64,000 bases of DNA from Thereva unica (GCA_949987705.1 OX465281.1:102943248-103007247); one strand, 5' to 3'. Counted from the first letter of the stretch, positions 21,643 through 33,732 are shown. Numbers and translations: made by a program. The notes: generated by a model not told the origin, from the sequence alone.

Positions 21643-23574
21643 CTAGGGTCTAAATTGTTCAACTGCGTACACAATAGCTAACAGTTCTTTTTCCGTAGTA
21701 GAATACCTAGTTTCCGCAGGGTTCATTGTTCGACTAGCGAAACTTATCGGCTTATCTTCACCGATTTTGCCTTGCGAAAGCACGGCACCTAGTACAAAAT
21801 CACTGGCGTCCGTGGTCACTAGAAATTCCAGGTCAAACTGAGGAAAAGCTAAAACAGGTGCAGTAGTTAACTTTGCTTTGAGGAGATTGAACGCTTCATC
21901 ACAAAAGGTGTCCCATTTAAAAGAAGAACCCTTTTTTAAAAGGTTAGTTAAAGGCTTAGAAATCTTTGCAAAGTTGTTTATGAATCGCCTATAATAACCC
22001 GCGAACCCGAGAAATGATTTCACATCCTTCTCTCGCTGAGGGATGGGATAAGATTCGACTGCCTCAATTTTCTTGGGGTCTGGTTTTAACCCTTCGTCGC
22101 TTACTATATGGCCTAGGTACGCTAACTCTCGTTTCAAAAAATTACATTTATCTGGTTGCAACTTTAAATTATGTCGAGCGAGTCGCTGCAACACCTGTAC
22201 GAGTTTTTCATTGTGATCTCTGAGGTTATACCCATGTATAACAATATCATCCATGTATACGTAGCAACTGATACCTTGAAGACCTGTCATCACATTGTTC
22301 ATCAGCCGCTGGAAAGTGGCTGGAGAATTTTTCAACCCGAAAGGCATTCGGTTGAAATGAAAATGTCCGTAAGGAGTACTGAAGGCTGTTTTTTCTTTAT
22401 GTTGTTCCTCCATCGGTATCTGGTGGAAACCTTTCGCGAGGTCAAGTGTACTGAAATATTTTGACTTTCCCAACTGATCCAGGATGTCTGAAATATTGGG
22501 CAATGGAAATGCGTCGCCTACTGTGATGTCATTAAGCCGGCGAAAATCCAACACAACTCTCCATTGTTTATTACCAGCGCTATCTTCCTTTTTAGGAACC
22601 AAAAGCAGGGGTGAGTTCCATGGACTGAAACTTGGGCTCACTATCCCTGTGTCCAACATTTCCTGTACTTGTTTATTTACTTCTTGTTTTTGACTCTCGG
22701 GTAAACGGTAAGGTCTAACATACGTTGGAGGTACACCTGCTGGGGTATGAATTTCATGTTTTACGGCATCCGTACATGTTAATACATCACCTTCCAAGTA
22801 AAACAAGTTGTTGTACCTGCGACAAATCTCTAATATCGAAGATTTTTCCTCGTCATTGCAATGTTCCAATTGTACGAAGTTTCCTAATTTTTGGAGTCGG
22901 TTCGACACATCATCTTTATCGTAGTTTAAAGTTATAACATCGTATTTATTTAATTCATCGTATCTGGGACATATTTCACTTTTATTTATTGTGACCTCAA
23001 AATCATTAGAATTTAGTGTTAGCGCTGTGGCTTTTAAGTTTTTGGATTTGGCCAATGAATTTCCCAAATACACCCCCGGTTTAATTTCGTCTTTAAAGAA
23101 TATAAAATTTCCATCCCGTTCTATAGGGACTTCAATAACGGCTTCGCACCTTGCAGGGATTGTGATAGTAGCGTCTAGTGTGGAGTTTAAATCTATGGCG
23201 TCTAGTTGTTCATCTTCCTCATCGAATATTCGTAACACCAATTCTCTTGTAAGGTAATCTACTTTCGCGTTAAATCTGCGGATAAAATCGTCCCCAATTA
23301 GGCCATCATATTTCAAGTTAGCATTTTCCGAGACAAAATGGAATTCATGATATATTTTACGAGTTTCGGAGCCCGAGATTAGTTCAAGGGTGCCCGTGCC
23401 CGATCCAAAGGTTATAAGAGGATCTACGGATATAGTGGTTATAACACATCTTTGCGAACTTTTTTCTATGTCCAGAGGATTATTAGTTTTAACTAGGCTT
23501 ACTTCGGCGCCTGTGTCAATAAGGAATAATAAATTAGGTTTATTAGAAGGATAAAAAGGTAGACGCACGCACAT
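21643..23574 (-). pseudogene. pol: Errantivirus protease and reverse transcriptase with start of RNase H
   Basis: 643 codons are open. The order is an aspartic protease with LLFLIDTGAEVSL at about residues 15-26; a spacer; reverse transcriptase with FSTLDLAKGFHQIPM and the catalytic YMDD at about residue 441; and the RNase H start VTTDASDFVLGAVLSQ at about residue 590. The frame ends at a TAG (21643-21645) inside RNase H. The pol frame stays open upstream of the first ATG and past the gag stop, so it overlaps gag in another frame. That fits expression by programmed frameshifting, as in other gypsy elements. The protein would mature particles and copy RNA into cDNA, but the downstream breaks disable it. 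Confidence 0.9.
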
Positions 23575-23633
23575 GGATTTCCCAAAATCAAGTAATCCTA
23601 TTCTGATTTCCAGGATTCTTGTTCCCGTATCGC

Positions 23634-24683
23634 TTATTGTTCGTCGTGGACCTCGGCTATTACATGCTGCATGTGAACGCGGGATGGTGCACCGAGAGCT
23701 TCCATCCGCGAGTTCGCGTTTCCCGCCATATGTTCCTCTCTTGAATTCTGTTGGTTGTGTTTTTCAGTCGTTTTTCTTTCAGGGGCCTGAATATTTGGAG
23801 CGTAATGTATTGGTCGCTGCTGACTATGATTTGGTTGGTTTTGATGCACACGTTGATGTTGCACAGACGGATATCTGCCTGAGACCGTTTTATTTCGCAA
23901 CCTCGCAAAGCAATTGTTAATGGTATGATTCGCCCTTTTACAGTAGTGACAGACAACATGTTGGACCTCCCTTTTTATGTTAGTGGGCTGAAATTGTGGC
24001 AAGTTCCTATTTCTGTAACAACTGGATGTGAAATGGCCTTTTCGGTTACAGTTTCTACAATAAGGTTGAGAGGGCTGAAAATTTCGACCAGTTTCGGGTA
24101 GTAGAGTTGGAACGTTTCGCTCTAATCTAGTGGAATGCTCCTCAGCATATTCTATGGCTTTACGCAAATTGCTTTCAGCATGCGCTTTCACCAATAACTT
24201 AATTTGCTCATTTCTTAATCCATCTTCAAACGATTGGATTGCTACTTTTTCGTTCTCGCGAATAAGGTAACTCTGTGCTTCGTCCCCAACGACTGATTCG
24301 TAAGTACTGGAGTTTAGTTCGGCCAATAGGCCGGAAATTCTATCGCCATATTCCTTAACGGTTTCCCTTTGTTTTTGCCTGGCGCCCAACAATTCATTTT
24401 GAGCTACTGACCGCGATTTAACTCGCAGAAATTGTCCCTTTAGGGCTTCTTTCAGGTCTTCCCATTTATTGAAGGATTTATACTTGATGAAATCATAAGC
24501 TGCCCCACCTAGTCTTGTCACAAATATATTTAGGTACAACTTTTTATCTGCGGCAGAAGCGCCGGTTTGAAACAGAACTTCACAGCAAGTTAGAAATTTG
24601 TGTAACTCGCCAGGGTCCCCGTTATACTCTGGGATCATACTCCTAACATCAGATAAGGTGATTGTTTTTACATCGTCCGGCAT
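23634..24683 (-). CDS. gag: Errantivirus Gag with two zinc knuckles
   Basis: This is an open frame of 349 codons. The N-terminal two thirds resembles gypsy capsid (IPEYNGDPGELHKFLTC start, then FVTRLGGAAYDF). Two CX2CX4HX4C knuckles follow at about residues 209-222 (CRNCNRKGHFTSSC) and 245-258 (CHYCKRANHTINNC), with a Q/N-rich tail. Gag forms the particle core and binds RNA. It precedes pol on the same strand. The first 48 or so codons are duplicated in inverted orientation at 27957-28101. Confidence 0.88.
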   Translation of the reverse strand: MPDDVKTITLSDVRSMIPEYNGDPGELHKFLTCCEVLFQTGASAADKKLYLNIFVTRLGGAAYDFIKYKSFNKWEDLKEALKGQFLRVKSRSVAQNELLGARQKQRETVKEYGDRISGLLAELNSSTYESVVGDEAQSYLIRENEKVAIQSFEDGLRNEQIKLLVKAHAESNLRKAIEYAEEHSTRLERNVPTLLPETGRNFQPSQPYCRNCNRKGHFTSSCYRNRNLPQFQPTNIKREVQHVVCHYCKRANHTINNCFARLRNKTVSGRYPSVQHQRVHQNQPNHSQQRPIHYAPNIQAPERKTTEKHNQQNSREEHMAGNANSRMEALGAPSRVHMQHVIAEVHDEQ

Positions 24684-25843
24684 TTTGACTTGGTGAAAAG
24701 GGAGTTCCGCGAAGAAATTGACGATTCTTTTCCGCTTACGCAGGAGAATTTTGCGGTTTGTTTATGTTTTAATAAAAAAAAAATTTACGGTTTTATGAGG
24801 ATTTTGTTTTTAATGCCTAAGGATCTTGTATAATTTAATTTTTTTTTTTTGACGTTTAAAACCACTCTATTTGTTAAACTGAATCTGTGATCATTTTATT
24901 TCTAGCGCATATACTCAAAGTAACTCCACGAGGTCAGATAACATAAGCGGAAGACGTTATATAAGGCCTAATACTTCGATGATATATAAGTTGAGGAAGG
25001 TAACCAACCTTACATTTTGCACAAAAACAAAAACAAAGAAAAATTTCTCACTCCTGTATTGAGAAAGTAAATTATACATTGTATTTACTTAAAAATTTAA
25101 ATTCAAGAAATATTGTGTGACTGAACTTTTAGTGTATTTCGTGGGGTTATCAACCACCCAAATAATATTTATTACTGCTTTTGAAGCATTTTATATGACA
25201 GACATAGCCCGTTAAAGGGAAATTGGCACAGGTAATTTTTATGAAAATTTTTTTTGCTCGTCCATCAGCAGTACAAAGTAATAATGGACAAGGTTGTCAT
25301 GCACGAATTACTTTAGATTGCTTAAAAAGTCATCACGCACAAGGGTTAACAAAACAAAAACAACTACGGATACTACAGCCCGAATGAGTTACTGTAGCCC
25401 AAAATAAAGGGTTTTTATTATTAAAAGGTATATGACGTAAATGTATACGGATACTACAGCCCGAATGAGATACTGTAGCCCAAAATAAGGTTTATATTTA
25501 TTAAAAGGTATGTGACCACATAGGCCAACCACTATTGACTTTAAATCAAAGAAAATAAGCAAAATCATAATATCTTATAATGCAAAAGTAAGAATTAGAG
25601 AAAAAAAAGCATTAAACTTACCAGCTTACCAGGCTCGCACTTTTAACAACACTACACAATTTTTATAAAATTTCTATTATTTAATTTATTAGTTAAATTT
25701 ATTAATTCTTTATTATTTATACGATATTATTTTTTGTGTTTTAAATTTTTGCTTCGAAGAAAAAAAAATTTCCGTTGCTCCTGGTTTCTGCTGTTCCTTC
25801 TCTGGGTTGTGTGGATGGGAGGTCTTACTAACCTCACATCATC
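24684..25843 (-). other. Errantivirus 5' leader
   Basis: This non-coding leader of about 1.16 kb lies between the primer-binding site and gag. It contains a direct repeat: GATACTACAGCCCGAATGAG, then ACTGTAGCCCAAAATAA, at about 25366-25410 and 25448-25495. The whole leader is mirrored at about 26800-27956. Confidence 0.7.
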
Positions 25844-25860
25844 CCACCGCTGCCACCAAT
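25844..25860 (-). promoter_or_regulatory. Primer-binding site of the errantivirus
   Basis: On the minus strand ATTGGTGGCAGCGGTGGG follows the LTR end GGATATAACA directly. The same site occurs in the mirrored copy at 26783-26800. Confidence 0.75.
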
Positions 25861-26030
25861 TGTTATATCCGCTCTTAGGGCTCTTTCTTTCTCCATCAAC
25901 GCTCTTAGGACTCTTTCTTCCTCCATCAACACCTCATATCATTGTTCCACTGTATTTAACGTTTTTTTATTTTAATTCAAACGAACTTCTTAATTTTTCA
26001 ATTTTTATTTGCATATATGTATATATTTAA
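25861..26030 (-). mobile_element. Errantivirus 5' LTR fragment
   Basis: The inner end (minus strand ...GGATATAACA at 25861) is exact. Inside, a 25-bp phrase, CTTAGGRCTCTTTCTTYCTCC, is repeated. The LTR runs into a 26-bp tandem array at about 26040, so its outer (U3) end is missing. Confidence 0.65.
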
Positions 26031-26040
26031 AAGAACTTCT

Positions 26041-26405
26041 ATTTCTTAACTTTCAACTGTAAGATTATTTCTTAACTTTCAACTGTAAGATTATTTCTTG
26101 ACTATCAACTGTAAGATTATTTCTTAACTTTCAACTGTAAGATTATTTCTTGACTATCAACTGTAAGATTATTTCTTAACTTTCAACTGTAAGATTATTT
26201 CTTAACTTTCAACTGTAAGATTATTTCTTGACTATCAACTGTAAGATTATTTCTTAACTTTCAACTGTAAGATTATTTCTTGATTATCAACTGTAAGATT
26301 ATTTCTTAACTTTCAACTGTAAGATTATTTCTTAACTTTCAACTGTAAGATTATTTCTTGACTATCAACTGTAAGATTATTTCTTAACTTTCAACTGTAA
26401 GATTT
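26041..26405. repeat. 26-bp tandem array, 14 units, with a five-unit higher-order pattern
   Basis: The unit is TTATTTCTTAACTTTCAACT plus GTAAGA. Two variants alternate: a (CTTAACTTTC) and b (CTTGACTATC). They read a a b a b a a b a b a a b a, a repeat of the five-unit block aabab. The array ends in CAACTGTAAGATTTTAAGG, the start of the shared block found at 16515, which suggests the array grew from that sequence. Confidence 0.93.
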
Positions 26406-26613
26406 TAAGGGAAAACGATATTCTTGACACGTCCCAAGAGCGAGCCCGAGTTGGCTGTTTCGATGTTAAATTCCAACTGATCTTCCATTATTTTCGCCTT
26501 ACTAAAGGTACTCAATTATTTCAAAGAAAAACTGCTAATTAAGGTTTTTTCTGTGCGCGATATAATTCTTATCGCGCGTAATATGATAGTTTTGTTTTTC
26601 TCGAAATGCTGAC
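26389..26613 (+). repeat. Shared 220-bp block, copy 2
   Basis: This matches 16515-16738 from CAACTGTAAGATTTTAAGG to CGAAATGCTGACG. It is joined on its right to errantivirus LTR sequence in plus orientation. Confidence 0.8.
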
Positions 26614-26639
26614 GAAAAATTGTTTTGTTTTTCTCGAAA

Positions 26640-28100
26640 AATTGAAAAATTAAGAAGTTCGTTTGAATTAAAATAAAAAAACGTTAAATACAGTGGAACA
26701 ATGATATGAGGTGTCGATGGAGGAAGAAAGAGTTCTAAGAGCGTTGATGGAGGAAGAAAGAGCCCTAAGAGCGGATATAACAATTGGTGGCAGCGGTGGG
26801 ATGATGTGAGGTTAGTAAGACCTCCCATCCACACAACCCAGAGAAGGAACAGCAGAAACCAGGAGCAACGGAAATTTTTTTTTCTTCGAAGCAAAAATTT
26901 AAAACACAAAAAATAATATCATATAAATAATAAAGAATTAATAAATTTAACTAATAAATTAAATAATAGAAATTTTATAAAAATTGTGTAGTATTGTTAA
27001 AAGTGCGAGCCTGGTAAGCTGGTAAGTTTAATGCTTTTTTTTCTCTAATTCTTACTTTTGCATTATAAGATATTATGATTTTGCTTATTTTCTTTGATTT
27101 ATAGTGAATAGTGGTTGGCCTATGTGGTCACATACCTTTTAATAAATATAAACCTTATTTTGGGCTACAGTATCTCATTCGGGCTGTAGTATCCGTATAC
27201 ATTTACGTCACATACCTTTTAATAATAAAAACCCTTTATTTTGGGCTACAGTAACTCATTCGGGCTGTAGTATCCGTAGTTTTTTTTGTTTTGTTAACCC
27301 TTGTGCGCGATGACTTTTTAAGCAATCTAAAGTAATTCGTGCATGACAACCTTGTCCATTATTACTTTGTACTGCTGATGGACGAGCAAAAAAATTTTTC
27401 ATAAAAATTACCTGTGCCAATTTCCCTTTAACGGGCTATGCCCGTCATATAAAATGCTTCAAAAGCAGTAATAAATATTATTTGGGTGGTTGATAACCCC
27501 ACGAAATACACTAAAAGTTCAGTCACACAATATTTCTTGAATTTAAATTTTTAAGTAAATACAATGTATAATTTACTTTCTCAATACAGGAGTGAGAAAT
27601 TTTTCTTTGTTTTTGTTTTTGTGCAAAATGTAAGGTTGGTTACCTTCCTCAACTTATATATCATCGAAGTATTCGGCCTTATATAACGTCTTCCGCTTAT
27701 GTTATCTGACCTCGTGGAGTTCCTTTGAGTATATGCGCTAGAAATAAAATGATCACAGATTCAGTTTAACAAATAGAGTGGTTTTAAACGTCAAAAAAAA
27801 AATAAAATTATACAAGATCCTTAGGCATTAAAAACAAAATCCTCTTAAAACCGTAAATTTTTTTTTATTAAAACATAAACAAACCGCAAAATTCTCCTGC
27901 GTAGGCGGCAAAGAATCGTCAATTTCTTCGCGGAACTCCCTTTTCACCAAGTCAAAATGCCGGACGAGGTAAAAACAATCACCTTATCTGATGTTAGGAG
28001 TATGATCCCAGAGTATAACGGGGACCCTGGCGAGTTACACAAATTTCTAACTTGCTGTGAAGTTCTGTTTCAAACCGGCGCTTCTGCCGCAGATAAAAAG

Positions 28101-28101
<1 letters not shown>
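26640..28101 (+). mobile_element. Truncated mirrored errantivirus 5' end
   Basis: It holds LTR end (to 26782), primer-binding site (26783-26800), leader and the gag start at ATG 27957. Gag stops being homologous after GCAGATAAAAAGTT at about 28101, where (TA)n takes over. The frame that continues through the TA tract encodes only Ile-Tyr repeats and is an artefact. Confidence 0.85.

Positions 28102-28161
<60 letters not shown>
28102..28161. repeat. (TA)n microsatellite 1
   Basis: This is about 60 bp of TA repeats joining the truncated gag to the first foldback MITE. Confidence 0.95.
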
Positions 28162-28164
<3 letters not shown>

Positions 28165-28647
28165 GGTGTCCCACATAAACTTACAAAGCGGCCGGCTGTG
28201 GATAGGTCTTGGATAGACCAACAAAAAATCGTATGGGTGGGGGGGGGAAATCGTAACGGTTTAGCCGCTAGGGCGTTTTGAAGTTTTTTTGTTGAGTTTT
28301 ACATATCACCCTGTATTTTTGTAACCGTGTAACCCATTTTCATGATTATGGTACCGGTGTACGCAGAATTCCCCCACCTATCTACGACGGTAAAAATAAT
28401 GGTCCTATCTTATAAACTTTTGGAGTTATGAGCCGCCAAAGTCAAAATTTTGTATTTTTTTCACTAAAATTTCAACTAAAACCACCTTTTTCTCCAAAAA
28501 ATACGTGATAAACCTAAACTTTTTTTTCCAAAATTAAAAAGTTTGGACAACTTCCTATAAATAATATCAGCGGAGTTTTTCAATGAAAATTATCTTGGGG
28601 TGGTTCAAATTTTGTCTGGGCCGTTTCCGTTAAAATTTAAATGTGGA
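28162..28647 (+). mobile_element. Foldback MITE, truncated copy 1
   Basis: It starts CAGGGTGTCCCACATAAAC right after TA and carries the family phrases TTAGCCGCTAGGGCGTTTTG and CACCTTTTTCTCCAAAAAAT. From about 28565 it runs into text (TGAAAATTATCTTGGGGTGG) that recurs inverted at about 30835-30905. It ends at the next TA tract. Confidence 0.8.
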
Positions 28648-28659
28648 ATATATATAGAT

Positions 28660-28738
<79 letters not shown>

Positions 28739-28740
28739 TA
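28648..28740. repeat. (TA)n microsatellite 2
   Basis: TA repeats with a few GATA and GTA interruptions lie between two MITE copies. Confidence 0.95.
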
Positions 28741-29371
28741 CAGGGTGTCCCACATAAACTTACAAAGCGGCCGGCTGTGGATAGGTCTTGGATAGACGAA
28801 CAAAAAATCGTATGGGTGGGGGGGGGAGAAATCGTAACGGTTTAGCCGCTAGGGCGTTTTGAAGTTTTTTTGCTAGAGTTTTACATATCACCCTGTATTT
28901 TTGTAACCGTGTAACCCATTTTCATGATTATGGTACCGGTGTACGCAGAATTCCCCCACCCCATCTACGACGGTAAAAATAATGGTCCTATCTTATAAAC
29001 TTTTGGAGTTATGAGCCGCCAAAGTCAAAATTTTGTATTTTTTTCACTAAAATTTCAACTAAAACCACCTTTTTCTCCAAAAAATACGTGATAAACCTAA
29101 ACTTTTTTTTCCAAAATTAAAAAGTTTGGACAACTTCCTATAAATAATGTATTACAACTTTTACGCCACAGCCTCTATTTTTGAAGTTATAAGCATTTTT
29201 AATGTTGAAATTGGCTCTATTTCGTCCTTTTTTAGTACTTTTCCATCTGAGCTTTGTCGAAAAGTGCCAAATAAGCATCGAAAAAGGCCAATATTAACTT
29301 TAAAATTGCTTATAACTTCTAAAGTAAAGGCCCTAGAATAAAACTTGTAAGTGAAGATTGTGAAGAATTGC

Positions 29372-29373
<2 letters not shown>
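28741..29373 (+). mobile_element. Foldback MITE, truncated copy 2
   Basis: It starts CAGGGTGTCC after TA, runs through the terminal arm and into the hairpin module (about 29140-29345), and stops inside the second hairpin arm. The last 27 bp (TAAGTGAAGATTGTGAAGAA and on, about 29348-29374) are identical to 32885-32912. Confidence 0.8.

Positions 29374-29418
<45 letters not shown>
29374..29418. repeat. (TA)n microsatellite 3
   Basis: TA repeats flank the left end of the complete MITE. Confidence 0.95.
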
Positions 29419-30540
<1,122 letters not shown>

Positions 30541-30944
30541 ATATGATCCGATCCAGGAACTCCAAACTAATCTCCTGTTCTCGTTACCGTAAGATGCAAA
30601 TGACCCTTCCGCATAATTGCATAATTTTTCCCATATAAAAAATAGTGCTCCATTCAAGTACTAGGTACGGCCACCCGCCCTAACCTCCTTCATCCCCTCA
30701 TTCCTTCGAGTACGAGAATCGCTCTACTACGTAGCGATTCTCTTGCTCCAGGGGGGAAGGAATGTTATGTAAAAAAAAATCCTAGAAGGAAAAATTTATT
30801 AAATTATCCAAAAAATATAAATTTTCCATAAGTTCCACATTGAAATTTTAACGGAAACGGCCCAGACAAAATTTGAACCACCCCAAGATAATTTTCATTG
30901 AAAAACTTCGCTGATATTTCCCACATTTGAAAAACATTAAAAAC
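30541..30944. other. Unassigned sequence with a polypurine-tract-like motif
   Basis: No ORF was recognised. CAGGGGGGAAGGAATGTTATG at about 30750-30770 looks like the errantivirus polypurine tract plus LTR start (17132-17113), here in plus orientation, but the following sequence does not match that LTR. Positions 30835-30920 are the inverse of about 28560-28647. Confidence 0.4.
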
Positions 30945-31308
30945 CAAAGCAAAGCGAAAAATGAGCCGGTATCCGCATGGGAATTGGGTTATCAAACCTT
31001 CTAAGGGGCTAGTTTTTTCTTCTTTCATATATCTAAAGGCATAGACACCCACGGGGGGAACGCAACCTGACCCACCGGAAGATAACCTAGCGCAACTTGC
31101 CGTGTGAGAAGCGCACGGTAAGCGAATTGCGCAGGTGGAACTAAAAGTTCAAGGGCGCGTTCCCCAGAGGTGGACAATTTTCCTGGCCACCACCGGCGGG
31201 TGGAAATTTTAATTTGTTGAGTGTTGTTATAACCGCGGACACCAGCGGGCGTATCTTTTTAAAAAAAAGAGATTCTCGGTTCTCGGCGGCGGGTCGTCGG
31301 TTCGATAA
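30945..31308. repeat. Dispersed repeat X, copy 2
   Basis: This is nearly identical to 4771-5136 in the same orientation, with small indels (for example in the GGGGGG and AAAAAA runs). Confidence 0.75.
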
Positions 31309-31316
31309 AAATAAAT

Positions 31317-31438
31317 TTATACACATAAGTATAAATAAAAAAATAAAAAGTGTGTGAAAGTTTAATTTTCTTTAATAATTAAGTTTTTTGGGTATTAATC
31401 GTTTTTTTGGTATCACTACTACGATATTAGTTTTTAAC
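31317..31438. repeat. Copy of the putative gypsy LTR left part
   Basis: It matches 10914-11035 (CATAAGTATAAATAAAAAAA through CTACGATATTAGTTTTT). Here it follows repeat X; there it follows the foldback element. Confidence 0.8.
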
Positions 31439-31655
31439 TTTTTCAAAAAAAAAAAGCTTATACAGAGGCTCTGTCCGTCTGTCCGTCTGTCCGTCTGAAG
31501 CCTACTTTCATCTCTGAAAGTACTACAGCTACAGACTTGGGAAATATCTCAAAATGTAGCTCTTGGTCAAAAGACCAAAAACTGAGAAAATGGTCTGGAA
31601 ATTTCAACCAGAAGTATATTTAAACAACAAAAAAGAGATTTCTAATAAAGTCCAT

Positions 31656-31728
31656 ATATCGGTAGCCTAGAGGTAAGGCGCTGGAGTCAGGTTCCAGGCG
31701 AACCAAGTTCAATCCCCGATCGCAAAAT
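31656..31728 (+). other. tRNA-like sequence, copy 1
   Basis: It has a D-arm GCCT/AGGC, a perfect 5-bp anticodon stem (CTGGA/TCCAG) with a 7-nt loop GTCAGGT (nominal anticodon CAG), and a B-box AGTTCAATCCC. A 5-bp ATCGG/CCGAT pairing can stand in for the acceptor stem. The T stem is poor and there is no leucine-type variable arm, so this is a SINE head or tRNA pseudogene rather than a working tRNA. Confidence 0.55.
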
Positions 31729-32106
31729 GGTGAAATAAAATTTTTTTTTACTTCGGTGTAGCATGTTTTAATTCTATTTCTCACTAAATTATATTATTTA
31801 ATAATGATACTCAGGAGAACATAAACATTTATTTAATTAAAAGTGCAAAAAAATCATTTTCTTGAGTTTTTATGGCTCTTCGGCGGCTTTATAAATCATT
31901 AAGAAATTTCGCGGAAATAATATAAAGTATTTATTTGTTTATATGCATATTTTATATGCTGTTCATTTTATTATAGTTTATAGTCATGTAGGGTGCTGTA
32001 GACCAAAACAAAAATTCATTTTTATCGAACTTCGCTGTGGATTTGTCACAATCAACCAGAAGTATATTTAAACAACAAAAAAGAGATTTCTAATGAAGTC
32101 CATATA

Positions 32107-32178
32107 TCGGTAGCCTAGAGGTAAGGTGCTGGAGTCAGGTTTCAGGCGAACCAAGTTCAATCCCCGATCGCAAAATGG
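32107..32178 (+). other. tRNA-like sequence, copy 2
   Basis: This is the same block in the second tandem copy. One base change weakens the anticodon stem to a G-U pair. A T-run follows. Confidence 0.5.
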
Positions 32179-32501
32179 TGAAATAAAATTTTTTTTTTAC
32201 TTCGGTGTAGCATGTTTTAATTCTATTTCTCACTAAATTATATTATTTAATAATGATACTCAGGAGAACATAAACATTTATTTAATTAAAAGTGCAAAAA
32301 AATCATTTTCTTGAGTTTTTATGGCTCTTCGGCGGCTTTATAAATCATTAAGAAATTTCGCGGAAATAATATAAATTATTTATTTGTTTATATGCATATT
32401 TTATATGCTGTTCATTTTATTATTGTTTATAGTCATGTAGGGTGCTGTAGACCAAAACAAAAATTCAATTTTATCGAACTTCGCTGTGGATTTGTCACAA
32501 A

Positions 32502-33317
32502 AAATATGCATGATTTAAACGAAACATTTGGTAGGTTTAAAACGAAAAGTAGATATCTAATTTTTTACTAGGGCATATAAACGCTTACTGAAATGAATGA
32601 TGTATTTAAGACCGTCCTTATAGTCCATGAATATAAGGAAGTGATTTTTCTCAGAATTTTTAATATTTTACAAAAATTTTACAAACGATTTACCCCATAT
32701 CTAAAAAATTTTGCAGGCCTTTTTTTTAAAAGCATATTTTTAAGTTTTTATTAACTAAATTTGTATGTATCTCTTCAGAATAACAAAACAAAAGTGGGAT
32801 GTTGTGCCTAGAGACTAGCCACTAATTACGCTTTTTCTTGGTATTCCTTCTATTGAATAACACTTCAGACTGGATGACAATATATTAAGTGAAGATTGTG
32901 AAGAATTGCGAAAATATTCAAACAAATAACTCGAAAAACTAACGCATCTTTCATGGAGATGCTGCTGAAAGAATTATACAATAATTGCCCGCCAAGAATT
33001 TGAAAGAATTGATATATTTTAATTGCACCCCATCTATGACAAAGAATAGTGTACACCATCTATGGCAATATTACATTACTCTTCGTTTTACCTATGACTA
33101 TCAATTTCCATAAAATATACAAAATACATTTCATAAATATGTAATAGAAAATCTGTTGTCATAAATCAGTTGTTTACTTCCTTCTAAAGTTTATACATAT
33201 CTTGCATTGGAATGTACCTTTTTATGTAAGCATGAATAAATAGGTTTATTGCCACATTACTACAAGTTAGTGTTTGGAGTAATGGGAAGGCGCTAGATCG
33301 AGGTGCGAAAGGGTGAT
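32502..33317. other. Unassigned sequence
   Basis: No gene was recognised. It contains the 27-bp phrase shared with the MITE end at 29348-29374 (here about 32885-32912) and a CCATCTATGRCAA phrase repeated at about 33028 and 33056. Confidence 0.4.
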
Positions 33318-33732
33318 TTTAGATTTGCCTCCAATCCAAAGAAAAATGTTTAGATTCGTTTTACATATGTATAGTGTTTACATGTGTGATGTTTTTTTTT
33401 TTTTTTTTCAATTTGACACTTTCGATTTATTGGCTTCGATTCCCAGATCCGGTGGGTCGGAAGTGAGTGCGGATTTGAGATTTTGCGATTCTCAAATCTG
33501 CAACCGCGAATCTCTCTTTGACATTTTCCGTGCTTTAAAAGTGTGATCCGCAACAAATTTTCTGTGGATTTGGAACCACAAATGCGCCTAAGATAATCCG
33601 ACATCGGGTATTTCATTAGCGTGTGAGTCTTCACTCCGAATTTTTGATTTAATTGAATCCGCGACTGCGAATTTGAGAATTGCAAAGTGTCAAATCCGCA
33701 CTCACTTCCGCGCCGTCGGATGCAAATCTAAA
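33318..33732. mobile_element. Small inverted-repeat MITE (415 bp)
   Basis: The ends are TTTAGATTTGC and GCAAATCTAAA. A long inner inverted repeat (about 33452-33520 against 33655-33715) includes GGAAGTGAGTGCGGATTTGA and its complement. The left arm has about 110 bp of extra sequence with a T-run (33392-33409) between the end and the inner arm, likely a later insertion. No target-site duplication was clear. ORFs on both strands are by-products of the symmetry. Confidence 0.7.

Larger units (their letters stand above)
24545..28101. repeat. Large palindrome: two errantivirus 5' ends head to head
   Basis: The left arm (24545 to about 26010) and right arm (about 26645 to 28101) are inverted copies of LTR end, primer-binding site, leader and the first 48 gag codons, with only scattered differences. 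They flank a spacer of about 640 bp holding the 26-bp tandem array and the shared block 26389-26613. The right copy ends where gag runs into a TA microsatellite. Confidence 0.9.
31605..32501 (+). repeat. 448-bp tandem duplication, each copy with a tRNA-like promoter
   Basis: Copy 1 is 31605-32052 and copy 2 is 32053 to about 32501, differing at only a few bases. Both contain the tRNA-like block followed by T9-T10. The preceding sequence has four CTGTCCGT-type repeats (about 31468-31498). Confidence 0.92.

Noticed and set aside
26041..26405. Regular short repeats reminiscent of a CRISPR array
   Set aside because: Units are contiguous with no unique spacers, the context is eukaryotic retroelements, and no cas-like genes are present.
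30750..30770. Polypurine tract and LTR start of another errantivirus in plus orientation
   Set aside because: Only about 20 bp match the true junction at 17113-17132; the following sequence is not LTR-like, so it is noted but not called.
31656..31728. Functional tRNA-Leu (CAG) gene
   Set aside because: The anticodon arm is good, but the T stem fails, the long leucine variable arm is missing, and the block is part of a tandemly duplicated repeat.
33313..33685. ORFs on both strands (77 and 111 codons)
   Set aside because: They are produced by the inverted repeat of a small MITE, including a poly-T/poly-Lys run.
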